Source: Arcanobacterium haemolyticum | Lineage (GTDB): Bacteria; Actinomycetota; Actinomycetes; Actinomycetales; Actinomycetaceae | Direction of reading: 5' to 3' | DNA length: 64,000 nucleotides | NCBI GenBank assembly: GCA_021532125.1 | Contig: JADYUX010000001.1 | Span: forward strand, 186,001 to 250,000 | In this document: one piece after another, positions 43,352 to 52,595 of the stretch | Layout: each line of letters starts with the position of its first letter | Numbering within the stretch: position 1 is the first letter of the stretch | Position numbers and translations under genes: made by a program | The notes under the pieces: generated by a model | Databases searched by the model: none | Seen by the model: only the letters and a program-made list of their open reading frames with translations | Told to the model about the DNA's origin: nothing

Positions 43352-45026
43352 GGGTGAGCTTCCTGTAGGTGAGGGCGGTGGGACGCGCGGCCTCCGGGCC
43401 GAGGCGCTCAACCTTGTTCTTTTCGTACGATTCGAAGTTCCCTTCAAACCAGTACCACGAAGCCGGATTGTCAGCAGTGCCTTCGTAGGCCAGGATGTGC
43501 GTCGCGACGCGATCGAGGAACCAACGATCGTGGGTGATGACCACGGCGCATCCGGGGAACTGCAGAAGCGCATTTTCCAACGACGAGAGGGTTTCCACGT
43601 CCAGGTCGTTCGTCGGTTCGTCAAGGAGCAGCACGTTGCCGCCTTGTTTGAGCGTGAGGGCTAGATTGAGGCGGTTGCGCTCACCACCAGAGAGAACTCC
43701 GGCGAGCTTCTGCTGATCCGGTCCCTTGAATCCGAAAGCCGACACGTAGGCACGCGAGGGCATCTCAACGTTGCCGACGTTGATGTAATCAAGACCGTCG
43801 GATACGACTTCCCACAAGGTCTTCTCGGGATCAATTCCCGCACGGGTCTGATCGACATACGAGAGCTTGACGGTTTCGCCGATCTTAAGTTCTCCCTCAT
43901 CGAGAGGTTCGAGACCAACGATTGTCTTGAACAACGTTGTTTTACCGACGCCGTTTGGCCCGATAATTCCAACGATGCCATTTCGGGGAAGCGAGAAGGA
44001 GAGATCCTCGATAAGGGTACGCCCATCGAAGCCCTTCTTAAGGTTTGTTGCTTCTAGGACGACAGAACCCAAGCGCGGCCCCGGTGGGATCTGGATTTCT
44101 TCGAAGTCAAGCTTGCGGGTGCGCTCGGCCTCTGCGGCCATCTCCTCGTAGCGGTCAAGACGTGCCTTCGACTTTGCTTGACGGCCCTTCGCTGAAGAAC
44201 GTACCCATTCGAGTTCTTCCTTGAGGCGCTTAGCAAGCTTGGCGTCTTTCTTCCCCTGAACTTCGAGACGCTTTTCCTTCATCTCGAGGTATGTGGAGTA
44301 GTTACCTTCGTATGGGTAGAGGCGACCACGATCGACTTCAGCAATCCACGAAGCGACATGATCGAGGAAGTAACGATCGTGCGTTACAGCGATTACGGCG
44401 CCGGGATACTGCGCAAGATGCTGCTCAAGCCAGAGGACCGATTCAGCGTCAAGGTGGTTAGTGGGCTCGTCGAGCAGGAGAAGATCGGGGGCCTCAAGGA
44501 GAAGCTTGCACAAGGCGACGCGGCGGCGTTCACCACCGGAAAGAACGGTGACCGGCATATCCCCTGGCGGGCACCGCAAAGCGTCCATAGCCTGCTGAAG
44601 CTGCGCATCAAGATCCCATGCGTTTGCGGCATCGATTTCGGTTTGAAGCTTGCCCATTTCGTCCATGAGAGCATCGAAATCGGCATCGGGATTTGCCATC
44701 TCCTCGCCGATCTCATTGAACCGATGAAGCTTGGCCATCATGTCGCCGCGGCCCATCTGCACGTTTTCGAGGACCGTCTTCGTTTCGTCGAGAGGGGGTT
44801 CCTGCATGAGGATACCGACCGTGTAACCCGGGCTCAGCCGTGCCTCACCGTTCGACGGTTCATCAAGGCCTGCCATGATCTTGAGGATCGTCGACTTACC
44901 CGCGCCATTCGGGCCGACCATGCCAATCTTGGCACCAGGAAGGAAGGCCATAGTGACGTCGTCGAGGATAGTTTTGTCGCCCACGCGCTTAAAGGCGTGG
45001 ACCATCGAGTAGATGTATTCAGCCAC
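43344..45026 (-). CDS. ettA: Energy-dependent translational throttle protein EttA (ABC-F)
   Basis: The product has 560 residues from the GTG at 45024-45026, with GGAG upstream; length matches EttA (555). It has two ABC domains: Walker A GPNGAGKST and GPNGVGKTT, signatures LSGGERRR and LSGGERNR, and Walker B LLLDEPTNHLD and LLLDEPTNDLD. The ABC-F linker (PtIM) EGNYSTYLEMKEKRLEVQGK follows the first domain, as in EttA. It gates the ribosome E site in response to the ATP/ADP ratio. Confidence 0.96.
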   Translation of the reverse strand: MAEYIYSMVHAFKRVGDKTILDDVTMAFLPGAKIGMVGPNGAGKSTILKIMAGLDEPSNGEARLSPGYTVGILMQEPPLDETKTVLENVQMGRGDMMAKLHRFNEIGEEMANPDADFDALMDEMGKLQTEIDAANAWDLDAQLQQAMDALRCPPGDMPVTVLSGGERRRVALCKLLLEAPDLLLLDEPTNHLDAESVLWLEQHLAQYPGAVIAVTHDRYFLDHVASWIAEVDRGRLYPYEGNYSTYLEMKEKRLEVQGKKDAKLAKRLKEELEWVRSSAKGRQAKSKARLDRYEEMAAEAERTRKLDFEEIQIPPGPRLGSVVLEATNLKKGFDGRTLIEDLSFSLPRNGIVGIIGPNGVGKTTLFKTIVGLEPLDEGELKIGETVKLSYVDQTRAGIDPEKTLWEVVSDGLDYINVGNVEMPSRAYVSAFGFKGPDQQKLAGVLSGGERNRLNLALTLKQGGNVLLLDEPTNDLDVETLSSLENALLQFPGCAVVITHDRWFLDRVATHILAYEGTADNPASWYWFEGNFESYEKNKVERLGPEAARPTALTYRKLTRD

Positions 45027-45239
45027 GAGGCTCCATCCGCTTGAGAAATGATCATTTTCTGTTGCCATCGCGCGACTAAAGAGCGGCAGGCAATCCTTAT
45101 CTAGGATACCGTGCTCCCGATAGAACTCCCACAAGGTGAGTCACATTATCCTCTCAACAACCACCCCCGAATTGCGAGGACTATCCTCCATACTCAACGA
45201 GATAGGTGAGCTCGGGGCAATCTTCATGCCCCGAATCAC

Positions 45240-45854
45240 TCATGCGATTTGGTGTAATACTCCTTCCACGCCTCCAGCATTGTTGTGTTGCTGTGGCTGC
45301 CAAACTTCGTCACCGGGAACCGGACCCGCTGCCACAAGAGCGCGCCCCTCCATCGGCTGTGTACCGCTACGAGTTGTCGGTTCATCATTCTCTGTCCGTG
45401 CACCCTCGTCGCCAAGCTCGTGCGACGTACTGGGCTGGTGAGAGTCAACCCGAGATGAGGGTTGCTGCGTAACTTGTGCCTGCGCACGAGGGCGTGAACG
45501 TTGGAACTTAGCCCACCCTGTATTGAGATCGAGCCCAAGCGAATCGGCTGCAATCACAAATTCAGTGCGGCTATGGCCATCACGATCGTTCCAGGTCCGC
45601 AGGCTCAAGCGCCCTCGTACGAGAACTGGGCACCCTTTCGTCACGGATTTTGCGACGTTTTCCCCTAAGTCGCCGTAACACCTCACGGTGTACCACGCCG
45701 TCATCCCGTCAACATACGCATTCGCTGCGCGATCATAATTTCGTGCCGTGACGCCGACCCGGACAACAGCAGTGGTTCGTCCAGTTTCGCTACGGAAAAT
45801 CATCGGATCTGAGCCGACGAATCCACGCACAGTCAGATATGTTTCGTTCGCCAT
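45240..45854 (-). CDS. Second single-stranded DNA-binding protein
   Basis: The product has 204 residues from the ATG at 45852-45854, with AAGGAG upstream. It has an OB-fold N terminus (YLTVRGFVGSDPMIFRSETG, WYTVRCYGDLGENVAKSV, GCPVLVRGRLSLRTWNDRDG) and a long low-complexity tail. The tail lacks the acidic DIPF-type tip of the housekeeping SSB, so this is likely an SsbB-type paralogue used in transformation or stress. It is not in an rpsF/rpsR operon. Confidence 0.88.
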   Translation of the reverse strand: MANETYLTVRGFVGSDPMIFRSETGRTTAVVRVGVTARNYDRAANAYVDGMTAWYTVRCYGDLGENVAKSVTKGCPVLVRGRLSLRTWNDRDGHSRTEFVIAADSLGLDLNTGWAKFQRSRPRAQAQVTQQPSSRVDSHQPSTSHELGDEGARTENDEPTTRSGTQPMEGRALVAAGPVPGDEVWQPQQHNNAGGVEGVLHQIA

Positions 45855-46046
45855 GTGCAACTCCTTTTAGCATCTCCTGCGAAGTGAGATAAGGATGCAC
45901 AATTCGCCGAGCGCTGCGCAGAGCCGCGCAGCACCCTGTGGATAATAGGCGTGTGCGGGCTGCCTGTGGAGAACAACAGCCTCACACGAATACGCTCAAG
46001 CGAACGACGAGTGCTTCGTGCAGCTTAATCAGAAACGAAGCACGAC

Positions 46047-47516
46047 CTACTCAGTGAGTGCCATCCGAGTCCGACGATGCTCGCTCAGGATCTTCGTCGT
46101 CGGCCCTACAAGCTGCTCATCAATTACGGAACGCACAGCCATCGTCGCCGAATCGCGATAGCGTGCCCCTAAGCTGGCTGCCTTCCGGCGCCGCAACCAC
46201 ACACCGCCCACGAGAACAGCGCCTGCACACACGAGGCCAACGATTCCCAACGCGATGCCTGCCCCAGAGCCAAGGACAAACCCAGCTGTCGCTCCACCAA
46301 CGAGGGCGAGGGCCACGAGGACGGCCACGACGAGGACCGCAAGTGACACCTTCGGGATCTCGACAGAACGCACAGCAGAGCCAATCGTGCGCCGAAGGGA
46401 ATCTGGGTGCGGAAGTGCCTCCTGCACCGCCGCCCTCCACAAGGGAGGCAATCCACCACAAGCTTGAGCGTTCCAACTATCGCATGTTGCAGTCACCAAC
46501 GTTGTTGCCGGCATTTCTGGCTTCGCATGCGCAACACCTCCCAGCCGGCGCCCCGCCTCCCGAATCGAATCCGCCACCGCTGGGATAGCTGCAGCCTCAA
46601 CAATGTCGGCCGTTGCGCGCTGAGCTAGGGGCTCCATATCCGCCTCGCCCGGGCCAATACCTTTGGCAAGACGAGAACGAATGGCATCAAGCTGAGCAAT
46701 CGCTGTTGCTGTTGCGGCATGCGTAGAACGCACAGCCCGAGCAAGCTCCTCACGCAACGGCACCAAACTGGCCCGGTTATTCGCGGAAACCGCATACAAC
46801 GGAACTTGCCCCAACCCGTCTTCTTCAAGCAGGCGCCGAATATCCTTCACCAGAATGTCTCGGCCATTGCCCGGCACGAGGTCGATCTGATTCAGCACGA
46901 TAATCATGTGATCGCGCCGCTGACGCATCGCGCTCAAATAACTCTCGTGAATCAAATGATCCGCGTATTTCTGAGGATCAAGAACCCAGATCAGCAGATC
47001 AACCTTCGGAAGAATTGACGAAACTGACGCCGAATGTGTCGCATCCACGGAATCGTGGTCAGGAAGATCGAGAAGGACAAGCGATTCAAGCGTGCCGTCA
47101 TCGGGAGTCAGGATCGAGTCATAGTGGATACGACGATCGGGTTTCACGCCGAGCACATCGAGTATCTCGTCGGCATCAGCGCTCCAGATACATGCACTTG
47201 GCTCGTGGGTTGTCGGGCGAAGCTCCCCAACCTCCGCGAAGTCGAGCGAGCTAATCGCATTGAACAATGAGGATTTGCCGGAACCCGTACCACCCGCGAG
47301 CGCAGCGACAGTCAAGCCTGCCCCAGCGTGAAGACGCTGCTCAGCTTGTTGAAGTTCCTCTCGGGCACGTGCCACGAGAAAAGGATCGAAGTAGTCTCCC
47401 CCAGCGTTGATCGCGTCGCGTAGGGCTTCGAGGCGTTCGTTGACGAGGCGCGTGCCTTGGCGGGCACTCGTCACTGCTGTTTCAGGAGTCATTGGCTCGT
47501 GTGCGTTTTCGCTCAT
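46047..47516 (-). CDS. Dynamin-like/YeeP-type GTPase with C-terminal membrane segments
   Basis: The product has 489 residues from the ATG at 47514-47516. GTPase motifs: G1 GGTGSGKSS, G3 DLPDHDSVD, G4 NQIDL. The C-terminal third contains two hydrophobic helices (LAVLVVAVLVALALVGGATA and GIALGIVGLVCAGAVLVGGV) followed by a basic turn, so it probably binds the membrane. It is adjacent to, and 19 bases downstream of, another large GTPase; the pair is conserved in Actinomycetaceae. A role in membrane remodelling or cell division is possible but not shown. Confidence 0.85.
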   Translation of the reverse strand: MSENAHEPMTPETAVTSARQGTRLVNERLEALRDAINAGGDYFDPFLVARAREELQQAEQRLHAGAGLTVAALAGGTGSGKSSLFNAISSLDFAEVGELRPTTHEPSACIWSADADEILDVLGVKPDRRIHYDSILTPDDGTLESLVLLDLPDHDSVDATHSASVSSILPKVDLLIWVLDPQKYADHLIHESYLSAMRQRRDHMIIVLNQIDLVPGNGRDILVKDIRRLLEEDGLGQVPLYAVSANNRASLVPLREELARAVRSTHAATATAIAQLDAIRSRLAKGIGPGEADMEPLAQRATADIVEAAAIPAVADSIREAGRRLGGVAHAKPEMPATTLVTATCDSWNAQACGGLPPLWRAAVQEALPHPDSLRRTIGSAVRSVEIPKVSLAVLVVAVLVALALVGGATAGFVLGSGAGIALGIVGLVCAGAVLVGGVWLRRRKAASLGARYRDSATMAVRSVIDEQLVGPTTKILSEHRRTRMALTE

Positions 47517-47535
47517 GTCTTCCTCAGCTTCTCCG

Positions 47536-49077
47536 TCAGATCCGATCCACGTATTCACTTGCGCGCACGCGTAGCTGGCGCCCGTTGCCCACATCAATGC
47601 CGTCGAGAACATGCGTATATGCGGCGACGACATCGCGCATTGCTTCCTCGAGGTGTTCCAGGAGTTTCGTGCGTGCCGGCCTGAGGGCCGAACTCAACCC
47701 AACCGTGTTGAGAGCCTTCTGAGCTCCACTCACACCGCCAGCCGCACTCCCCAGGAGCGCTGCAAGCCCAGGACGTCCGAGCCAAGGATTGTCGTCGGAC
47801 CCCTTCGTAAGCTCAACAAGATCAGCCTTCCAAGCTCGCAGGGCGCCCTCGACAATTGCCGACGAATCAACGTTCCTGTGCCCCTCAGCTCGGAAGGTTG
47901 TCGTATCGACAATGTCCTCACGCCAGGAATCAGATATGGCTGTATCCGTCGACGCAACGCCTTGACGCAAAGCCACATGGATTGCCGATACGACGGCGTC
48001 AAAAACTGCTGTCATTGCCGCGTCACGTTGCCCCTTCTGCCGCTTGGCGAAGAAGCCGGGAGCTTCGCCGGCAGCAAGCGACGCCAAGGCACCACCTGTC
48101 GAGGCGTAGGAAAGCCACGACGTCGTAGGAGCCCCCTGGCCATACCTGCCATTCGTCGCGTTCGTTGTGAGCTTCGATGTCGGTTGCACCGATGCGACCG
48201 ATGCACGGTCTTTGAGATCTTGCACCGAGTTAGCCTGAAGCTCCACTGCTTCAGCAAGTTCGACGAGCTGACCGTGGAGGGCTGGGAGCGTTGCTCGGGT
48301 CGTCTCATCGACGAGGGTATCTGCGACGTTGTCGCGCGCAATATCGAGAAGCCACAGGCGTACGGAGTAGACGGAGTCGCGCGGGAGCAGGCCTTCGTGA
48401 GGCCCCGCGTCCTCAACAAGCATGAGGGGCGCATCCGTGATGCCGATCTCGGCCATGCGGCGTTTGAGGTCGTCACGGATCTTATCTTGCGACCGCGCCG
48501 GCACACGGTTGAGTACTACGGCTACGCGAGTACCGCGCTCGTAGGCGCTCTGTAAGGTTCGCCAGGCGGAAGCATCGCCATACCGCGCGGCGGTCGTCAC
48601 GAACACCCATAAATCTGCCGCATCGAGCAACCTGTGCGAAATCTCCCGATTAGCAGCGTCGACGGAATCCAGATCTGGGGCATCGACGAGAGCGATACCG
48701 GGGATAGCTTCAGGCAGAACTTCTAGCCGCCCCATCTCAAGAAGGGCGTGGCCTTCGAGAGCCTCGCCGTTCATCGGATGAACCGCAATAACAGGTGTGC
48801 GCGTCGTCGGGCGGAGAACTGACGCCGGTGAAATTTCCTTATTGACGAGCGTGTTAAAAAGAGTAGATTTCCCCGCACCTGACGAACCACCGAAAACGAC
48901 AACTGCTGGGAGCTGCGCCGTGGTCAAGTGCGGAAGAATCCTCGTCTTGAGTTGAGTGAGTAACTGGATCCTCGATTGCGACAGTTCACGCGAACCAGGC
49001 ATATCCAGCGGCAGCCGCGCATTCTCAAGAGCACTGATAGTCCGCTCAACCAGATCGGTGAGCTGACGCGTCGTCAT
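47536..49077 (-). CDS. Dynamin-like GTPase, partner of the downstream GTPase
   Basis: The product has 513 residues from the ATG at 49075-49077, with GGAGG upstream; the longer frame to 49266 is rejected. GTPase motifs: G1 GGSSGAGKST, G3 DAPDLDSVD, G4 NRVP. It resembles the downstream protein in layout but has no membrane helices, suggesting a soluble/membrane heteromer. It is the first gene of the two-gene unit. Confidence 0.85.
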   Translation of the reverse strand: MTTRQLTDLVERTISALENARLPLDMPGSRELSQSRIQLLTQLKTRILPHLTTAQLPAVVVFGGSSGAGKSTLFNTLVNKEISPASVLRPTTRTPVIAVHPMNGEALEGHALLEMGRLEVLPEAIPGIALVDAPDLDSVDAANREISHRLLDAADLWVFVTTAARYGDASAWRTLQSAYERGTRVAVVLNRVPARSQDKIRDDLKRRMAEIGITDAPLMLVEDAGPHEGLLPRDSVYSVRLWLLDIARDNVADTLVDETTRATLPALHGQLVELAEAVELQANSVQDLKDRASVASVQPTSKLTTNATNGRYGQGAPTTSWLSYASTGGALASLAAGEAPGFFAKRQKGQRDAAMTAVFDAVVSAIHVALRQGVASTDTAISDSWREDIVDTTTFRAEGHRNVDSSAIVEGALRAWKADLVELTKGSDDNPWLGRPGLAALLGSAAGGVSGAQKALNTVGLSSALRPARTKLLEHLEEAMRDVVAAYTHVLDGIDVGNGRQLRVRASEYVDRI

Positions 49078-49331
49078 TTTTGAGTCCTCCACGCCACTAT
49101 TGTGCGATAATTTCTGCCCGATTCGCTCTTTTGCCAAGAAAAGAGGCGTATCTCGCGTCAAATCGCCTACTTTTTCAACAATCGACGACGAATTCCGGGC
49201 ATCGTCGCCCACGGCGTTCCTCGTCTCCCCGGGAAGATACCGACTACTGGCGAAGCCAAACGCCACCGTTCTGAAAACCTCGGGCGTCTTTGCGTTGTGG
49301 CGGTACTCAGGTAAATTATTGCGGTGGACGC

Positions 49332-49404
49332 GCCTCCATAGCTCAATGGATAGAGCAACAGACTTCTAATCTGCAGGTTCCCGGTTCGAGTCCGGGTGGG
49401 GGTA
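49332..49404 (+). tRNA. tRNA-Arg (anticodon UCU)
   Basis: This 73-base cloverleaf has acceptor GCCTCCA/TGGGGGT, D arm GCTC-GAGC, anticodon loop CTTCTAA and T arm CCCGG-TTCGAGT-CCGGG; CCA is not encoded. The anticodon stem has one A-C mismatch at its outer pair. The DNA after it is gene-poor and could hold an integrated relic. Confidence 0.93.
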
Positions 49405-49830
49405 CTAGAGAAAACGGCGGAATATCAACGAAAAGTCGCTAATCTCTACCGCCCAAATATTGAAATGGGGGCATTTTGGGGGGACTGAAACCAACCCGCC
49501 GCAGATAAAAAATAAACGGGGAGATATTTCGCTGGCGGCATGGGGTGCTGGCGATACCGGGGAGAGGGGCACACCCCCGCTGCGGGCATGCTGTCACGGC
49601 AACGATGAAGGCGCTCGCGATCTAAGCATCATATTCGAAACGTTTTTCGACGCACGCATGCACCCTCCTGCTACCCAACGGTCTGCCCCATGCAGCATCA
49701 AGGGAGCCTCACCCCTCTAGTCCGCGAGCGCACAGGCACAAAGAAGGGACGGTAGAAGGCTCTGTGCGTGCCGCGTATCGACACATACAGGCTCCTGCCG
49801 CCCCAACTTCATTAGCTCTCTTAGAGCCGT
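49405..49830. other. Gene-poor DNA after tRNA-Arg
   Basis: There is no convincing gene here. Short frames contain no recognisable domain. A GGGG-rich patch (about 49467-49484) and several short direct repeats are the only irregularities. Confidence 0.5.
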
Positions 49831-50250
49831 CTATTCAGTCTGTAGTGTCCTCTCGCGCCGTGACGCATACCAGGTTTCCATGAGGTTGTTTGCGTCCTTC
49901 ACGACGCTCTTAGCTGCATCCTGTGCACTTTGATAGGCGAACGACTGCACACGGTGCGCGTCCCAATGCCGCCCGGTCATGTCTAGAGTGTACAAGTCCC
50001 ACGTGGCCGCTGGCGCACCAATAACAATTGTTACTTCAGTCCTTGCGCCGTAATCCAGGGCTTCGACGATAGCGAGAGTGTCCCGGTCTTGGTAGGGACT
50101 GTCCGAGCTTTCGTCCCATGCGGCCTCTGGGGTGGCGTACACCGTCCACTCGTTGATAGCGAACACTGCTTTGAGCGCCCGTACGAGGTGGGCATCCCCC
50201 GTGATGGTGACGCGCTGGAATGTGGATAGTGGCGGGAAAGTATTTGCCAT
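49831..50250 (-). CDS. Orphan protein of unknown function
   Basis: This 139-residue protein starts MANTFPPLSTFQRVTITGDA and has GAAGGAGCTGTC upstream. It contains the strand-helix text HLVRALKAVFAINEWTVYAT and VTIVIGAPAATWDLYTLDMT, then a helical end (SAQDAAKSVVKDANNLMETW). No family recognised. It lies in a gene-poor, possibly phage-derived region next to tRNA-Arg and upstream of a dyad cluster, so it may belong to a satellite or plasmid relic. Confidence 0.65.
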   Translation of the reverse strand: MANTFPPLSTFQRVTITGDAHLVRALKAVFAINEWTVYATPEAAWDESSDSPYQDRDTLAIVEALDYGARTEVTIVIGAPAATWDLYTLDMTGRHWDAHRVQSFAYQSAQDAAKSVVKDANNLMETWYASRRERTLQTE

Positions 50251-50460
50251 GACAGCTCCTTCTGTTTGCTTTGTTGATTCTGGGCTTCATTGCCGGCTTG
50301 AAACGACGAAGAAGCCGGGCGGTTCAAACACGTGCAAACAGTCACGCCCTCACGCTTTCCCCGCATGCGGGTCTTGTATGGCGTGAGGCCACCCGGCGTA
50401 AAGCCGAAAACAGCCACGATACGACGCGGCCAGAACGCTGTTTGTGTGGTGTGTTTGAAG

Positions 50461-50484
50461 CACCTAGAGGTGAGCATATCACCT
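50461..50484. promoter_or_regulatory. Clustered CACCT/AGGTG dyads
   Basis: CACCTAGAGGTG is a perfect palindrome, and AGGTGA-GCATA-TCACCT follows, sharing half sites; another AGGTG occurs at 50492. Alternating inverted half sites suggest an operator or an origin-like protein-binding array for a local regulator. Confidence 0.55.
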
Positions 50485-50494
50485 AAAAGAAGGT

Positions 50495-50563
50495 GGAGGA
50501 GCGGGGTTTTTCTGGGACTTTTCGAAGGTAATTTTTTCATACCCGTCCTGGGGCCGCTCCTCC
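50495..50563. repeat. Long inverted repeat (GGAGGAGCGG arms)
   Basis: GGAGGAGCGG (50495-50504) and CCGCTCCTCC (50554-50563) pair perfectly across a 49-base loop that includes a TTTTTT run. It could be a terminator or a structured RNA element. Confidence 0.6.
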
Positions 50564-50644
50564 AGTAACACCAGCCTAACAGCCCACCGCGAGCACACAC
50601 CAGACCCACAGTCCCTCCAAAAGTGGGGACTGCAACGAGAATGT

Positions 50645-50676
50645 GGGGAGATATTAGCCCTGCACCTGAAGTGGCT
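50645..50676. repeat. 32-bp dispersed repeat, chromosomal copy
   Basis: It is a 31/32 match to 8367-8398 beside the prophage terminase genes, in the same orientation. It may be the cos of a satellite or an older prophage. Confidence 0.85.
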
Positions 50677-51059
50677 CTCAAACCCCGTATCGGGCGCCCT
50701 CCCCTAGGTGACTCTCCACGAGGCTGTGAGGCATACATGTCGCATCGGTGTCGCACGCTTCAGTGAACTTCCATTCTCCGCCGTCTACACGGTGTCCAAG
50801 AAACTCTGCAAACGAACCATCAAACATAGCGTTACCTCCTCAACCGCCTTGCAGGTATGCATGAGGCTAGTGGCACAAGACCGGATCCTTCGATATCACC
50901 GCAGCTCCGTTGTGAGGTTGTTTTTCGTAGCATCGAAATCCCCTGGTCAGCAGTCAGCCGCACGAGCCAGAACATAGGTGCTACCTGCATACAGGCGCTC
51001 CAGAGATACGACGGAGGGCCGCAGCATGTGCCACGGCCCTCGTCACGGATATTCAGGTG

Positions 51060-51683
51060 TCACGACAATTTAATGTCTGTCACGCACGTAGGAGCCGCAT
51101 CATTCGTTGCGAGTTTTGTAATTCCAGATTTACCGGCGTATTCCACCGAGATTGTCCCCGAGAAGTCACGGGGCAACCATTTGCCGAAAAAGCCGCTTTC
51201 GTATGTCGTCACATCTTCGTCGACGATCGTTTCACCGGCATCGCTCGTGATTGTTACGTGCATTGTGGCGTTCGGAAGCTCACCCAGATTCGTCGTCAGC
51301 GCGTGGAGCGTACACTCGTGAGGTGCCACCATGTATGGAGCGAAAGCAACATACATCTCCTCCCCCAGCGGCAGTTCCGCGTGTTCGCCTGTCGCATCCG
51401 ACAAACGCAACTCTCGGGCGCCCACGACGGCATTCAGCTCAGTCGGCTTCTCCTCAATCGGAGTTGCCTCAAGCTGATCAATGATCTGTCGCGCACTCAT
51501 ACCCGTGAACGAGTAGTTAGCCAAGAGTTCGTTCACAACAACCGGCGACGAAGCAACGGAACTCGAACTTTCCGTTGAGTAGGCGCGGGTTTCCTCTATC
51601 CCCTTAGTCGTTGTGGCGGAGGTACAGCCAGCAAGAAGGGCTACAGAGGTAAGGGCAGCGACAAAGAAGGATGCTCGTTTCAC
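51060..51683 (-). CDS. CueP-like copper-binding lipoprotein
   Basis: This 207-residue lipoprotein has a signal peptide with lipobox LLAGC (Cys20). The mature part follows the CueP family: SFTGMSARQIIDQLEATPIE, LPLGEEMYVAFAPY, then C124-TLHALTT-N132 where CueP has a C-x7-C pair, VTTYESGFFGKWLPR, and a last cysteine at C200 (APTC). CueP binds copper in the cell envelope. Here one of the three conserved cysteines is asparagine, so copper binding may differ. It is monocistronic. Confidence 0.8.
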   Translation of the reverse strand: MKRASFFVAALTSVALLAGCTSATTTKGIEETRAYSTESSSSVASSPVVVNELLANYSFTGMSARQIIDQLEATPIEEKPTELNAVVGARELRLSDATGEHAELPLGEEMYVAFAPYMVAPHECTLHALTTNLGELPNATMHVTITSDAGETIVDEDVTTYESGFFGKWLPRDFSGTISVEYAGKSGITKLATNDAAPTCVTDIKLS

Positions 51684-51790
51684 CCTCCAAGGCTACTGGC
51701 AGCCGTTTTGTCTCACCGTGGCAAGGGCCACGCCCTGACGAGCCTCACATTTTCCTACCGTAGTGCCCAGAAAGATTGAGTTCGACAAGA

Positions 51791-51822
51791 AAAGTGGCCG
51801 GAACATGTGCCCCGGCCACTTT
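51791..51822 (-). terminator. CsbD gene terminator
   Basis: AAAGTGGCCGG and CCGGCCACTTT form a stem around ACATGTGCCC-type loop bases; on the minus strand TTTTCTTG follows. Confidence 0.85.
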
Positions 51823-51837
51823 CTCGTTCAGGCTGTC

Positions 51838-52044
51838 TTACTTCGACTCGTCGCCGTCAAAGACATCCTTAATCTTGTCACCTACTGCCTTGATGCCAGC
51901 CTTGGCATCTTCAGCGAAGTCCTTAACCTTACCTTCGAGGTTCTGGAGCTTACCTTCAGCCTCGAGGTTCTTATCACCCGTCACCTTGCCGGCAACTTCT
52001 TTGGCCTTACCTGCAGCCTTGTCGAATACGCTTTCATCAGACAT
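51838..52044 (-). CDS. CsbD-family stress protein
   Basis: The product has 68 residues from the ATG at 52042-52044. It is a typical CsbD-like protein of amphipathic repeats rich in A, K, D, E and G (FDKAAGKAKEVAGKVTGDKN, LEGKVKDFAEDAKAGIKAVG). CsbD proteins are general-stress proteins of unknown activity. It lies just downstream of dps, also a stress gene, in the same orientation. Confidence 0.9.
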   Translation of the reverse strand: MSDESVFDKAAGKAKEVAGKVTGDKNLEAEGKLQNLEGKVKDFAEDAKAGIKAVGDKIKDVFDGDESK

Positions 52045-52085
52045 GTTTCGTGTCCTTTCTTTGAGCTGGTGTGCTACTTGGCAGA

Positions 52086-52538
52086 TCAGTTTTCCTGAGC
52101 TGCCATGCGGAGCATCCACGCTTGCTTTTCGAGATCGCGCGCAATGCTGACGAGGAGATCATTGCTCAAATGATCCTCGGCGTCGACCGCATCAAGAGTT
52201 GCCTTAATGCGATCCGAGGTACCCATGAGGAGTTCCTCAAATGCAGGATACACGGTATCAACCTTAAGTTTTCCTGCATCAAACTGTTTGAGTCCAGACT
52301 GCGCAGCAACCGTGGCTGCGCGGGCGTCGGGAACGCCGCCAAGTGCGGCGATACGCTCGGCCACGTCGTCCGAGGCAGTACGTGTCAGATCAACGATTTC
52401 GTCGAGCTGAAGATGAAGTGAACGGAAGCGCGCACCTTCGATGTTCCAGTGGGCCTGCTTTCCGAGAAGTGCGAGATCAGTGAGGTCAACGAGTGCCTGC
52501 TGAAGGGCCTTGCTTACGACCGGCGATAGCTGTGTCAT
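52086..52538 (-). CDS. dps: Dps-family ferritin-like protein
   Basis: The 150-residue protein has the Dps ferroxidase pattern: the KQAHWNIEGARFRSLHLQLD helix with its His, and DEIVDLTRTASDDVAERIAALG with D and E ligands. Dps dodecamers store iron and protect DNA from hydrogen peroxide. A 13-bp palindrome (52596-52608) lies just upstream. The C-terminal tail is short and not strongly basic. Confidence 0.92.
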   Translation of the reverse strand: MTQLSPVVSKALQQALVDLTDLALLGKQAHWNIEGARFRSLHLQLDEIVDLTRTASDDVAERIAALGGVPDARAATVAAQSGLKQFDAGKLKVDTVYPAFEELLMGTSDRIKATLDAVDAEDHLSNDLLVSIARDLEKQAWMLRMAAQEN

Positions 52539-52595
52539 TTTTTCTCCTTAACCTTGGCCACGTTTCCATGGCCCTGAACTAATGACATCCTTTTT

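Larger units (their letters stand above)
50251..51059. other. Gene-poor region with dyads and cos-like repeat
   Basis: There is no convincing coding gene in over 800 bases. It contains an array of CACCT/AGGTG half sites (50461-50496), a long hairpin, the 32-bp prophage-like repeat, and a leader-like stretch toward 51000. Confidence 0.55.
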
